Origin: Cryptomeria japonica
Taxonomy: Eukaryota; Streptophyta; Pinopsida; Cupressales; Cupressaceae
Assembly: GCF_030272615.1 (NCBI RefSeq)
Contig: NC_081406.1
Coordinates: forward strand, 172,258,361-172,322,360
Length of the DNA stretch: 64,000 nt
Reading direction: 5' to 3'
The position numbers and the translations under genes are program-made. Below the pieces are notes generated by a model. That model was given only the letters and a program-made list of their open reading frames with translations, searched no databases and was not told the origin of the DNA. Below, in pieces: positions 1 through 9,854 of the stretch; the stretch's first letter is position 1, and each line of letters starts with the position of its first letter.

Positions 1-210
1 ATCACAAAGTGTTACTCACATTTGCACTCCCTGTTCATCACAAAGTGCTGCTCATATTTCAGTACTCCCTGTTCATCACAAAGTACTCTATCTTGGTACT
101 CACTATTCATCACAAAGTGCCTTGATCTATCCTAGTCTTCCTAGAGGACCTGCTTGAGTGTATCCTCTCAACAGCTTATCCAATCGACAGCGTATGTTCA
201 TCACAGAACT
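1..210 (+). repeat. Short imperfect tandem repeat with core ATCACAAAGT
   Basis: The core ATCACAAAGT occurs at about 1, 37, 75 and 109, and as ATCACAGAA at about 200. The first spacings are 36, 38 and 34 bases. The sequence between cores is C/T-rich and partly shared (ACTCCCTGTTC). This is a minisatellite-like patch in the 3' untranslated part of the element. Confidence 0.7.
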
Positions 211-613
211 GCCGATTTGACCTAGAAGATGCAAATTCATACTTTTCAAATGCAAATGCGCTTACATGACATAAACGTGCATTTATTACATTACCTGGTA
301 TGCATTAATGACAACAATAAATGCATCAAAGTACGAGGAGGTTTTGTGGTACTCACCGGCTCTCCTGCCTCCGTGGCCTCTAGAATCGGTGAACACGGTC
401 GAATCTGTGAACAAAAGCCATCGCTGCTGACTGTTGCTGCTTTATTTTCGCTCTGCACTATGCTCTTGTGAATGTGTAGATGACAATGAGGATGTATTTT
501 CCCCCGTGGTCTATCTTATAGACTACCCCTAGCCTTCGTTTCCCGAGTCAGTCTTCTTTATCCTGTGACTTTGTCACTTTATCCGGTCAGTCCATTCTAG
601 CCTCTCTTTCTTA

Positions 614-662
614 TCGAGAGATTGTCTGCAATCTTTTCAGACATTTTCATCCAATCTCTCGA
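614..662. other. Perfect 11-bp stem-loop just upstream of the 3' LTR
   Basis: TCGAGAGATTG (614-624) is exactly complementary to CAATCTCTCGA (652-662), with a 27-base loop. It lies about 100 bases before the LTR, so it would be in the 3' untranslated part of the element RNA. Confidence 0.6.
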
Positions 663-747
663 GGGGGCATATCATTCCCATTCTGGGGCAACTCTGTATC
701 AGTTCATCTTATCTTCTTTGAAACAACGCGACAAGCCGCATTGTCTC

Positions 748-761
748 AAAGAGGGGCAAAA
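748..761 (+). promoter_or_regulatory. Polypurine tract (plus-strand priming site)
   Basis: AAAGAGGGGCAAAA directly precedes the TG that starts the LTR. A purine run in this place is the usual plus-strand primer of LTR retrotransposons. The C within it is tolerated in known tracts. Confidence 0.7.
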
Positions 762-1541
762 TGTAGACACCTAAAATTGTCATGTCTAATTAAATAAATA
801 TTTTATTTATTTAATTATCTAAGCCTAATTCTTCTATTAATTAAATAAATCTTTATTTATTTAATTAATTCATTTATCTTCTTCTAGCCTTATTTCTCAT
901 TTAAATAAATACATTTATTTATTTAAATTATCATTTTCCTAAATTAAATAAATATCTTATTTATTTAATTATCCTACTTCTTCTATTAATTAAATAAATA
1001 TTTATTTATTTAATTAATTCATTAACCTTTTCCACCTATGACACATGTCATTCATCTCTTAATTCATACACTACCTACCCCTTTCATTATTTTATTATTT
1101 CTTTTACCTACCCTCTAATCATAGCCGACCTCCTCTTACACCTCTCAATCTTATCCCTCCATTTCATATTGTGTCTTCTATTTAAGGAGATGCCTTCTTC
1201 ATTATCAAACCCTAATCACTCAGCCTAATCAACAATTTTGGAGGACTTCGCTACACTACGATCCTACTTGCAACCACATTCCGTTCTTTGTTGAGCTCTT
1301 GTGCATATAAAAATCTGAGAGCAAATATATCAAGCAAGATCAATGGAGATAGGAAGAATGGAGATCAAAACCCTATTGGACATGTGATGGTATAATCTTT
1401 GTGATTTTGAGTTATTTGCATTGTCTTAGGTAATCTTCATATGTTATGGTGGATCTTTGTTGTTGTTAGGCTAGGGTTTGGTGGTTGAATTCATTTAGCC
1501 TTTCAATATTGTTATTATTGTATCCATTTTCACCATACACA
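762..1541 (+). repeat. 3' LTR (about 780 bp) of a Gypsy-type element
   Basis: The LTR starts TGTAGACACC after the purine tract and probably ends ...CACCATACACA near 1541. From there on the sequence reads as coding DNA of another element on the opposite strand. A TATA-like TATTTAAG lies near 1180. No second copy of this LTR is in the window, so the right border is inferred from the CA end and the change of content. Confidence 0.65.
785..1020. repeat. Five AT-rich near-palindromes within the LTR
   Basis: Five near-palindromic blocks of about 30 bases (type TTAATTAAATAAATA followed by its complement) occur near 787, 838, 900, 943 and 985. They are separated by 15-30 bases of C/T-rich sequence. 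Each can form a hairpin or cruciform. They sit upstream of the TATA-like motif, in the U3 part of the LTR. Confidence 0.75.
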
Positions 1542-1561
1542 CCATGATATGTGGATGAAGT

Positions 1562-1735
1562 TTAAATTAAATCCCAAAGATATATCTTGGCAAGAGTAGC
1601 TTTAAGTTGTTCAATAAGGTCATACTCTTTACCCATAGTTTGTGATATACGATGTGCTTGTAAAAGAATAGGCTGAGAGGTAGGAAGTGAATAAGGAATA
1701 ATCAGAGGATGATTAGGTTGCCTATTGTTTCGCAT
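1562..1735 (-). pseudogene. Gypsy polyprotein segment ahead of protease (fragment)
   Basis: The frame opens with ATG at 1735-1733 and ends at a TAA at 1564-1562. Near its C-terminal end it reads EYDLIEQLKATLAKIYLWDL. A motif of the kind Y-D-hydrophobic-EQLK-x-(T/P)-x-AKIS-L-x-DL is common in plant Gypsy polyproteins just before the retropepsin domain. The reading frame is open over about 57 codons and stops exactly where the neighbouring LTR begins, so the downstream protease is absent. The upstream repeat ORF runs in the same direction and should be part of the same polyprotein or of a captured frame. Assignment comes from recall of the motif, without an alignment. Confidence 0.5.
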
Positions 1736-1753
1736 ATTATATGTGTGAGAAAC

Positions 1754-3561
1754 TTAATTGTCACTCTCTTGCATGATTTGTTTAGAATACTCATAAGGGC
1801 TCTTAGTAGGGTAACCTCCTTGCATAGTAATAACTTCTTTTTTAGGAGTGCAAAAGGAATCATCACTATAATTGCCTTGAACCACCAAGAGAGGTTTCTT
1901 AAGAGGTTGAGAATTTGAAAAAGGACTAGCACCTTGAGGCATGAAGAGGGGTTTATTATATGTTTCAATACCATTCACATGTATCATATTGATTGAAGAT
2001 GGTTTGGGAACATGCGAGGAAGGTCTAATAGAGCTAAAATCATCAAGTGGTTCAAACTTAAACATTTCTTTGTGAATACGACTTTATTTGGATTGAATGA
2101 AAGGGATGTCCGCATAGTTAAGGTTATTAACAATATCAAACCTTTGTGACCCAAGATCATTCTCTTGCTCCAAGGTAAACTTATGATTTTTAGAAGACTT
2201 GGATCAACATCATTTGTATGATAAAGATTATTGAAAGAAGTGTTGATAGTCTCTCCTTGCACCAAAATATTATATGGGATAGGATCAATTTTGGGAGATA
2301 AACTAGAAGTAGGCATTAATGTTTCATCCCTAGAGGTAAAGTTATTGAAAGAGGGTATAGTCTCTCTAGGAAATTTAGCCATCATATTATCCTTTATCGT
2401 GAAATGATCCACATAGGGTAGAGATTCTCTAGGAGAAGGATAAATATTATTCTTCAAATCTTCATCCTTGGGAGGGATATCTTTGAAATAGATATTAACA
2501 ATATTTTCTTAGACTAGGGTATCCTCATGAGTAGAGCCAAATTTGGTAGAGGGGAGAGCATTATGTATTAATTCTTCATCCTTTGAGGAAAGTTTATTGA
2601 AATTAATAGAAGGTGAGTTGTTATTAAGGGAATTTTCAATCATATCACCCTCTATTATCATAATGTTATCTTCTTTGACCAAGGTACTCTTATGAGGAAG
2701 GTACATAGTAAAAGTGTAATCAAAATCATTCTCCAAAGGTTTATCCCAAAAAGGGAGATCATTGAGAGAGGTATCAAAAATGTCTTTTTACACCATGATG
2801 TGCCTATTGTTAAGGCCAATTTTGGGAGAGGGAAAGACACTATTTATTAATGCTTCATCCTTAGAAGAGAGAGCATTAATACATGTGTTGTTTCAATCAT
2901 CCTCTTACCTCAAAATGTCTTTAAGAGGATATTTAGGAGAGAGAGAACTAAGGAAATTACTTATAATTTCATATTCTTTTTCCAAAGTATCTTTATGGTT
3001 AAGATAAGATTTAGGAAAGGGAAAAATATAACTCATTAATGCTTCATCTCTAGTAGAAATTATATCACTAAAAAGTAGTGACAATACCATCTTCTTGCAA
3101 AAAGTAATACTCATGGGGAAAGTACTTTTTAGGAGGAAAATGAGCCTCATTCTTGAAAGATTCATACTTAGGAAGGAGATATTTAAAAGAAGTGTTCATA
3201 ACCTCTTGTTGCACTAATATGCCCCCATTGGTAAGACTAAATTTGGTAGAAAATAAATCAATATCCATCAATATTTTTGTCTAAGAGAAATATCATGTAT
3301 GGAAGGTAAGGTAACATTAAGAAAGGTGTTTATGATATCATCCTCTTCTTCTAAGATAGTTTCATGGGAGAGGCACATTTTAGGAGAAATATTAACATCA
3401 TTATTCAAATCTTTATCCTTAGAATATGGGAGAGTTTTGAAGGAATTGTTAACAACTCTTTTTTGCACTAAAATGTCCTCATGGATAAGAGGATCTTTAG
3501 GAGAGGGGTCAATTGAAACAAAGGAGGTTAACCCATTGCCACATCTATGAAATGAATGCAT
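1754..3561 (-). pseudogene. Degenerate repeat-protein reading frame in the gag position
   Basis: Open stretches cover 3561-3268, 3271-3068, 3165-2905, 2736-2509, 2457-1984 and 2065-1754, broken by stops and frameshifts. The translations repeat one theme: S-P-K-x-x-L-x-H-E-x-x-L, an acidic pair, then a hydrophobic-N-T/S-F block, and a D-E-A/S-L-turn. At DNA level the + strand motif ATTAATGCTTCATCCTTAGA recurs in varied form near 2315, 2445, 2565, 2845, 3035 and 3405. That suggests a coding array with units of roughly 120-140 bases. No CCHC knuckle or retrotransposon gag motif is visible. The frame starts about 280 bases after the primer-site candidate, where gag normally begins. Function unknown. 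Confidence 0.5.
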
Positions 3562-3840
3562 TATGACAACATTTTTCCATTTTCAAATGTTAACAAATGC
3601 AAAATTGAAAACAATGTTCAATTTTTATGATGCTTTCACCAATCAAATCTGAAATAATTAACCCAAATTAGGCAATTCACAAGTTCAAGTTTGAATTTAA
3701 AAATTGGGGTTTTAGTGAAATTAGCCTCTAAATTTTTAAAATTTTGCAAGGAAATCAAATTTGTAAATGAAAACTTGAAGTTTAAATTGCATAAACACTC
3801 AGATTTGAGAACATAAATCAAAATTAAAGGTGTAAGGAGT
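3562..3840 (-). other. Leader between primer site and first reading frame
   Basis: AT-rich, without a long open frame on either strand. A 61-codon - strand frame at 3821-3636 has no recognisable motif. Its position fits the 5' untranslated leader of the - strand LTR element. Confidence 0.5.
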
Positions 3841-3854
3841 CGGGTTCACCAAAA
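3841..3854 (-). promoter_or_regulatory. Candidate primer binding site of the - strand LTR element
   Basis: On the - strand the LTR end ...GATTACA is followed by TTTTGGTGAACCCGACTCC. A TGG start right after the LTR is what a tRNA 3'-CCA primer requires. I cannot name the tRNA with confidence. Confidence 0.5.
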
Positions 3855-5401
3855 TGTAATCATGTAATTTGGAACTAGGGTTACACCAAGTAGGTTAAGA
3901 CCACCAATTCACAAAATTAGCCAATACATTAAAATGAGGATGAAATTTAAATAGATACAACCTCAATTCTATTAGAAAGAGGGTTGAATGTTGATTGAGG
4001 TCCTATTTCTCCTTTTGTTTGAGTTGAAATTGTGTAACTTGAATTAGTTTTGGAAATTATGAATACTAAATGTATTGAAATGAAATGATGAAAACAAAGT
4101 GTTACAGAAACCAAAAAGAGCCACAAACAAATATTTTGAAAAGTAAAAGAGGTTTAGAGTATAGAAATTTCAGGAAAAAATGTTGGGACCAAGATGCAAT
4201 GTCATGGTCCTTAGTGGGTGTCATGGTCCCTCTGTAGCGCCATGGTCCTGAGGTGTCTTAAGAATATTTTCAAAAGGAAATTCACCTTGTCTTGGTCTCC
4301 TTTGTCCTTTCTAGCCCTGAATCTACAAATTACATACCAAAAGAAGAGAAATTGTGTTGTGGCTATATAGGGTTTTGCCTTAGTCAAACCCCTTGTTTTG
4401 GTGATTTCCACCTCCACAAATTGCCAATAATGTATTGAAAAAGTGTTTGCACTAGAACCTTGTGTGTATGAAAGATCCTAAATGAATAAGGAAATAAATA
4501 TAGAGTTCTACCCTACAGTTGGAGAATAAAACCTAAATGATTGTAAATGTAAATGTAAATGTAAATGCTTCAAATCACAAATGCAATAATGGATCTGAGG
4601 CATGAATGTGGATATGAAAATCATTGTTATGAAACTCACATAGAGACATGAAAATAACATGAAACCATATCAAACCCCAAGTGAGAGGTACAAGCCAATC
4701 AACAGTCAGTGATATCCTATTATTCTTCAATATCCCTAAAGCTTCAATTGACGATGACAACGGTTGATTAAGACTTGATAAATGTTTGATTTATTGATTG
4801 TCGACTCCATATAACCTATACTTTCACTTCATAAAAGGCTCCTTCAATTGCTTGTAGATGGATCCTTCAAATGAGGAAAAGAAAAGCTATATGTATGAAA
4901 CCCTAACTTTGTTTTTGATAATAGGCCGATGTAGAATCAATATAATTTCACAATTATCTGAATTTAAACATTAAAATACCGCCAAAATATGCTCCCAAAA
5001 TTTTGGGAGAAAAATTCGGGACCAAGTGGCCGCCTCTTGGTCCGACCAAACTTTTCCCAAATTTTTGAGAAAGCAAGATATCATGATTCTAAAGTCAATT
5101 CCAGAAGGATGCAATGATTCAAGGTATTAAGATATGCAAAATCAGACCTTGAATGTCGAAATAGGACATAATTAGGGCTTTTGATGAATTAATTAATTAA
5201 AATAATAAAATAAAAAGGGGCACACTTTGGGTAAAGGGGCCAATTTTATGATGTATAGAGTGATAAAAGAAGACATTAGGTTTAGTTAAATTAATGAATT
5301 AAATGCTTAAAGATAAATTGAAATGCAAGATGCAAACACACTAATGTGAGTGCTAACCTAAGTGTGGAATTTACCACCCAATTAAGGGTGTACAATTTAC
5401 A
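3855..5401 (-). repeat. 5' LTR (about 1547 bp) of the truncated - strand element
   Basis: On the + strand the block begins TGTAATCATG (3855) and ends TACAATTTACA (5401). The ends therefore carry the inverted repeat TGTAA/TTACA in the usual TG...CA form. A TATA-like CTATATAG lies at 4363-4370, about 500 bases before the primer site. The LTR also contains three spaced copies of CATGGTCC near 4203-4248 and a short run of GTAAAT units at 4541-4567. With no partner LTR in the window, the 5401 border is provisional. Confidence 0.55.
4363..4370 (-). promoter_or_regulatory. TATA-like box of the - strand LTR
   Basis: On the - strand ACCCTATATAGCC lies about 510 bases before the LTR end. This fits a core promoter with a normal R-U5 length. 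Confidence 0.4.
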
Positions 5402-5654
5402 ATGCTCCACCAATATTATTATCCAGTAAATCAAACTGATTACAAACAACAATTCCCTTACAACTCAATACCGCTACAAATGCTACAAAATTCACTACAA
5501 AAGACCCTAACCCTTAGCCTTTGATCAAGATTTATGTTGGTTACAAAATTCTCTAGACCCCATCTTGGGGGCACTGCCCCCAAACCCCCATTAAATAATT
5601 TGGGGGGAAATTGCAATGATAAAAGGGGAAAATATAACGTCTAAGTTTGATTAG
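5402..5654. other. Spacer with a perfect 9-bp G/C hairpin
   Basis: TTGGGGGCA (5565-5573) and TGCCCCCAA (5575-5583) form a perfect stem around a single C. GC-rich hairpins of this sort are common in LTR R-U5 regions, so this spacer may be a leftover of another LTR. No gene is visible. Confidence 0.45.
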
Positions 5655-7015
5655 GCTCTATATAACAACATGATGAAGGCATATGATAGAGTAAGATTGG
5701 AATTTTTGGTTCAAGCCTTATTGAAATTTGGCTTTCCAAACTTTGGGCGAAATTGATCATTTCTTGTATCTCCACTAGACCAAATTCTCTATACCTGTGA
5801 ATGTTATTCCTTGCATCTTTTTCCCCTCTTCTCTTTCTAGGGAGATCCCCTGTCTCCCTTCTTTTTTATCATTATGGTTGAAGCATTAAGTTGATCCATT
5901 TCATCCCTCCCTAATAAAGGTCTATGCCAAGCAATAAAATTGCACAACATGAAAATTCTTGTTACTCATATACTCTTTGTGGATGACACCTTGCTCTTTA
6001 GTGACGCATCCTTGTGAGAGGAAAAGACTATAAAGAAATCCATTGAAGTATATTGTGTTGCTTTGGGTTAGAGTGTAAACGCTTCCAAATTAAAGATATT
6101 ATGTCTGAACTACTCCCCTTTCCTTTCCTTGAAATTGTCCAACTTCCTTGGGTTCAAATTGGACTCCCTCCCTTGCAAATATATAGGGATTCCTATATTT
6201 TTAGGTAGAAACAAAAGTAGCTATTGGGGCTCAATTACTTCAATTTTCTCCAAAATCTCTTCCTGGAAGAATACTTGGCTCTCACTTGCAGGTCATATTC
6301 TTATGATCAAATCAATGCTAGCTTCTATTCTCATCTACCTTATGTCTATTTTATCAATCCCTAAGGGTGTCCTAGCATCAATTGAGTTCAATCTCAAATA
6401 TTTTCTTTTGAAAGGATTGAGGGAAAAAATAGAAAAGACCCACCTTATAGCTTGGGAAAAATATTGCATCCATAAATAAGAATGGTGGAGCTGGTATTCA
6501 TAATCTTCTCTATAGAAACATGGATTTAGGAGCCAAGTTGGTATGGAAGATCTTTTCAAACTGTAATTATAAATGGGTCTCTATTATTTTGGCAAAGTAT
6601 CTTGATTTCCCTTCTCTAGAAAGGATCTTTACTACTTTTAAACTTCCCTAGGGCCCACAAATGTGGAGGTTCCTTGTGATATGTAGAAATATTTTTCTTC
6701 CTTAGTTGTCTTGGATCATTAGTGATGGAAAGAAGGATTTTTTTGGGAAGATTCCTGGAATGGTCTTCCCCTCTAGACTCAATTATTATTGTTCCTAATA
6801 TTAAGAAAATCCATAAAGATAATTGGGGCTCAATAGTTGTAAATTATATGTTCATTTCCTATTTTGATGGAGTCTCTCCCTTTAAATTGAGAGATTTATC
6901 TCACTTCGATTCTCATAGTTCTTACAAGTCTTTGTTGTTGATGTTCTCTCTCATCACTACATTCATGGTTCAAATCAACAGGACAATCTTATTTGGACAA
7001 AGGAGAAAATGAGTT
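5655..7015 (+). pseudogene. LINE reverse transcriptase, fragment with stops and frameshifts
   Basis: The translation contains several LINE RT blocks: MMKAYDRVRLEFL near 5670, GDPLSPFFFII near 5845, HILFVDDTLLFSD near 5965 (the YxDD box in its plant LINE form, F-V-D-D), then CKYIGIPIFLGR (6175) and a thumb-like stretch to about 6480. The region 6480-7015 continues with GGAGIHNL and a GAKLVWK block, matching in order the intact frame of the second LINE at 39663-38677. Several stops and frame changes separate the blocks, so no active enzyme is encoded. The 5' half of the RT and the endonuclease are absent. Confidence 0.8.
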
Positions 7016-7575
7016 CATATATAGTGAAGGAAGGATATAATATTCTTTGTAAGCAGTCCCAGTCAACCCTTAATAGGAGTGGATTCTCCTTTTGTTGGAC
7101 AGATGTAGGTCTCTCAAAGGATGGAGGATTTTCTTAGCTTGCTCTTAAGGATAGGATCCTTACTAGTTCTAGCCTCTCCCACCTTGGAATATTTGCTCCA
7201 TTTGACTATGTTTTATGCAACTTGGAAAGGGATTCAACAGATCACCTCATCTTGAATTGTTTGTTTGCATTTCAATATTGGTCTTGGCTTCGTATGAGCT
7301 CAATTGGGAAGGACCGCTTCACTCCACCCTCCTTTAGGTTTTTGATGCCTAAGCAAGATTATTTAAGGATTCCTTTTTTTTCTTCATTATGGGAGGTTGC
7401 ACAATTTTAATCTTGAATATATGATGGGAGAGAAAAAAAAAAGGATTTTAAGAAAACAAAGGGATGAGGTCTCCCACATTATTGCATATATTGAGAATAC
7501 TATCTCAAATTTTGTTAATGCCCACACCTCCAAGTCCAAAATTTGTAATCTCTCTTCACATTATGAGATGATGTG
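7016..7575 (+). pseudogene. LINE RT zinc-binding (zf-RVT-like) and linker region, decayed
   Basis: At 7222-7410 the frame reads D-S-T-D-H-L-I-L-N-C-L-F-A-F-Q-Y-W. This corresponds to the E-S/T-x-x-H-L-x-x-x-C-x-x-A-x-x-x-W pattern of the zinc-binding region that follows plant LINE reverse transcriptases. The frame at 7397-7582 is a lysine-rich linker. Both lie between the RT and RNase H parts in the expected order. Stops and frameshifts show it is dead. Confidence 0.65.
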
Positions 7576-7654
7576 GTCCTAAGGAATTCAAAAAGGCTGC
7601 AAGCTTCAGAAGTCCTAGAGGATTTTCCAAATTAGAAATTCGAAGTGAAAACCT

Positions 7655-8137
7655 CTAGACTATCCCTCCTGGAAATTAAATTTTGATGGGTCAGTCAAAC
7701 GTAATCCTGGTATCTTGGGAGTTGGTTTCATTATAAATAATTCGTTTGGGTAAGTTTTAGTTGCAGAGGCCACAAGGATTTCTAATACCACCAACAATGT
7801 GGTGGAGGCAATTTCTCTAGTTCATGGTCTCCATGTTGTGTGTGAGCTTGAGATTGATAATGCAATAATTGAGGGATATGCTCTTAATATCATCTCGACC
7901 CTTAAGAAATTTGAAACACCAAGCTAGAATGTGCAACATGTCCTTCAGGAAGCTTCAATCCTCATTCAAAAAATCCCAGCTTACTCCATCTTGCATTGCT
8001 TTAGAGAGGCAAATAAACCAACAAATGATCTTGTGAATCATGGTTGTTCTCTTAACCAGGAATGTGTCCATTTGAATGCAAAGGCGATATTATCCAATGT
8101 CTATTCAGGACCATTATTTAGGGAGGATGGATCATAA
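7655..8137 (+). pseudogene. LINE C-terminal RNase H domain, decayed
   Basis: Near 7670-7690 the translation is W-K-L-N-F-D-G-S-V-K-R-N-P-G, the first catalytic block of the plant LINE RNase H. It continues with G-V-G-F-I-I-N-N and ends at 8137 with the R-E-A-N-K-P-T-N-D-L-V-N-H block, which fits the last conserved acidic motif. In-frame stops occur near 7750 and 7925. Length and order match the RNase H of the second LINE near 37,950. Confidence 0.75.
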
Positions 8138-9316
8138 TCCATTTCAAATTAAATATCCTATAAATACATGTTATGTCTCTATCAGTGTTTGCAATTTTAA
8201 ATTTTAAATTTTAAAATTATGGATTGCCCCCATTGGGTGTTGCCTAACTTTTGGCTTTTGTTCCATTTAATCTCTATTTGGGAACATGTGTATTACCATT
8301 GATATCTCCAGCTGGTTATATTATCAAATCCTTCTCCCAACAGTGCCCTTTTTGGGTATGTGTACGTTTAGAAAGGATTCATTAAATTTGGCATTCTCCC
8401 TGACCACATGGTATACTCTCACGCTATTGAGGAGTGTTGTAAAGGACATCTTAGAAGTATTTCTATATTGTCATGGGTACATGGGGGTGATTTTCATATC
8501 ATGTCATTAATTATCTGTTAATGTGAAGACTACCTCCCCTTGTGTGAATTTATTTTTCCTGTTGTCCTCACATATCGAGACTCTCGCGTGTGAAATGTGG
8601 TGGCTGTATTTTTATTTTCCCTTATGCCTATTGCTTGCCTCATTCTCTATGGCAGGTTTTTTCTCGTTTATTCTCTCTGCAACTCTTGGCTGTCACTACA
8701 ACTTTAGTCATCTTGTGTTATAATTTGACCTCCATCTTTAGTTCGTATGGAATACAAGTCATTGAACCAAAGGATAATGGTTCCATTTGTGGGTTGGGAA
8801 TTTCCGACTTTGGGTGCCTTCACGCAAGACCACATGAAGCGGATTTTCACATGGGACAACAACAAGATCCTTAGTGCCATTATCATGGTGGTTGGAGAAG
8901 AGATCATCTATCCCAAGGCCCCCCACAACATCTATGCCTCATGCGGTATCAATTTTTCTATCGAATGCATTTGATGTTCTTGAAAATTATGGTTCGTTGC
9001 TATTGTCGGCTTATCTGTTTATCAAGTAAGATTTTGTCCCTCTCGACAACCTCGAGAGGGAAATTAAAAAATATAATCTTTTTAGCAGCAAGGGCTGGGT
9101 GGGGGAAGTTTTCCTAGGAAATTCCTAAAGAAAAAACCCTAGTATGCAAAGTTGTATAGTGCGATGAAAAATAGCTTGGGGCCAATAATTCAAAGTTTTT
9201 TGAGGGGGAATTAAATAGTTTCTTAGAAATTTTCCCTTCCTCTTAGGCCTCTTTATTTTCAAAATTGTTTTATACCCTTCAACACCTTCTTCATCATTAC
9301 CCTCTTCCCCCATGCT
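8138..9316 (+). other. LINE 3' region, upstream of the TRIM-like insertion
   Basis: The sequence is T-rich, with frames of 60-95 codons (for example 8590-8874 and 8747-8974) that overlap each other in different frames and show no known motif. It lies between the RNase H and the LINE tail, so it is best read as the long 3' untranslated region of the LINE or a decayed extra frame. Confidence 0.5.
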
Positions 9317-9321
9317 GGTTA

Positions 9322-9456
9322 TGTTGGTGTTGGAAATAAGTCACACCTGGATCGATAATGGACTGGTCCAAGAGGGGCTAGTAGCTCAGAGGTAGAGCAC
9401 TCCAGTGGCGTATGGAAGGTCCTAGGTTCGTTTCCTAGCTGGTCCATGTCTCAACG
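9322..9456 (+). repeat. TRIM-like element, LTR 1
   Basis: This 135-bp LTR starts TGTTGGTGTTGG and ends TCTCAACG. It contains the tRNA-like unit at 9375-9446. Its B-box is degraded (GTTCGTTTC). Confidence 0.9.
9375..9446 (+). promoter_or_regulatory. tRNA-like fold with Pol III A and B boxes, in LTR 1
   Basis: The fold has the tRNA arms in order. The acceptor strand GGGCTAG pairs with CTGGTCC (two G-U pairs). T8 and A9 follow, then a D-stem GCTC/GAGC, a weak anticodon arm with an 8-base loop, a T-stem CTAGG/CCTAG, and a discriminator A. The A-box reads TAGCTCAGAGG (9382-9392). The anticodon arm is degraded and there is no CCA, so this is not a working tRNA gene. Confidence 0.8.
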
Positions 9457-9473
9457 TGGTATCAGAGCCAGGT
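9457..9473 (+). promoter_or_regulatory. Primer binding site, initiator Met tRNA type
   Basis: TGGTATCAGAGCCAGGT follows LTR 1 without a gap. It is complementary to the 3' end of the plant initiator tRNA-Met, the usual primer of Copia and TRIM elements. Confidence 0.88.
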
Positions 9474-9510
9474 CCAGGATAGGAGCCCCAAGCACACCAG
9501 AGGTGTGGCT

Positions 9511-9520
9511 TAAGGGGAGG
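9511..9520 (+). promoter_or_regulatory. Polypurine tract before LTR 2
   Basis: TAAGGGGAGG directly precedes the TG of LTR 2. Confidence 0.7.
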
Positions 9521-9655
9521 TGTTGGTGTTGGAAATAAGCCACGCCTAGACTGATGATGGACTGGTCCAAGAGGGGCTAGTAGCTTAGTGGTAGAGCACT
9601 CCAACAACGTACATAAGATCCTAGGTTTGAGTCCTAGCTGGTCCATGTCTCAACA
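9521..9655 (+). repeat. TRIM-like element, LTR 2 (central), with tRNA-like unit 9574-9645
   Basis: This 135-bp LTR begins TGTTG and ends CAACA, a perfect terminal inverted repeat. It holds the same tRNA-like arms: A-box TAGCTTAGTGG at 9581 and B-box GTTTGAGTC at 9625, each with one change. The following internal segment starts TAGTATCAGAGTC, a two-change version of the primer site. Confidence 0.9.
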
Positions 9656-9719
9656 TAGTATCAGAGTCAGGTTCAGGCTAGGAGCCCCAAGCGCATGAGA
9701 GGTGTGGCTAAAGGGGGGG

Positions 9720-9854
9720 TGTTGGTGTTGGAAATAAGCCACACCTGGATTGATGATGGACTAGTCCAAGAGGGGCCAGTAGCTCAGTGGTAAAGCACTC
9801 CAACATCGTATGGAAGGTCCTAGGTTCGAGTCCTAGCTAGTCCATGTCTCAACG
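9720..9854 (+). repeat. TRIM-like element, LTR 3, with tRNA-like unit 9773-9844
   Basis: This LTR has the best preserved Pol III boxes: A-box TAGCTCAGTGG at 9780-9790 and B-box GTTCGAGTC at 9824-9832. It ends CAACG and is followed directly by the target duplication GGTTA. The preceding tract is AAAGGGGGGG. Confidence 0.9.

Larger units (their letters stand above)
1..761 (+). mobile_element. 3' internal end of a Gypsy-type LTR retrotransposon, cut by the window edge
   Basis: The stretch runs into a purine tract and then a TG-starting LTR at 762, so it is the internal 3' end of a + strand LTR element. I find no convincing pol motif in it. The 80-codon frame at 229-471 is not recognisable as a family and is probably fortuitous. 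The Gypsy assignment rests on the LTR style (a TGTAGACACC start and AT-rich palindromes), not on protein domains. Confidence 0.55.
1542..5401 (-). mobile_element. Truncated LTR retrotransposon, - strand (5' LTR, primer site, repeat-protein ORF, pre-protease segment)
   Basis: Read on the - strand, the order is: LTR (5401 down to 3855), a primer-site candidate (3854-3841), about 280 bases of leader, a degenerate repeated reading frame (3561 to about 1754), then a segment like the pre-protease linker of plant Gypsy polyproteins (1735-1562). The element stops at the border with the + strand Gypsy LTR near 1542, so protease, reverse transcriptase and 3' LTR are missing. Superfamily Gypsy is inferred from the pre-protease segment. 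Confidence 0.6.
9322..9854 (+). mobile_element. TRIM-like LTR element in tandem form (LTR-int-LTR-int-LTR), complete with target duplication
   Basis: Three LTRs of exactly 135 bp (9322-9456, 9521-9655, 9720-9854) alternate with two internal segments of exactly 64 bp (9457-9520, 9656-9719), a period of 199 bp. Each LTR begins TGTTG and ends CAACA or CAACG. Internal segments start with a TGGTATCAGAGCC-type primer site and end in a purine tract. The 5 bp GGTTA flank both outer ends (9317-9321 and 9855-9859), proving a single insertion. No protein is encoded, as is usual for terminal-repeat retrotransposons in miniature. Confidence 0.92.

Noticed and set aside
9375-9844. Three tRNA genes in tandem
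   Set aside because: The units lie inside LTRs with TG...CA ends, primer sites and a target duplication, and the anticodon arm is degraded with an 8-base loop. They are element parts, not tRNA genes.
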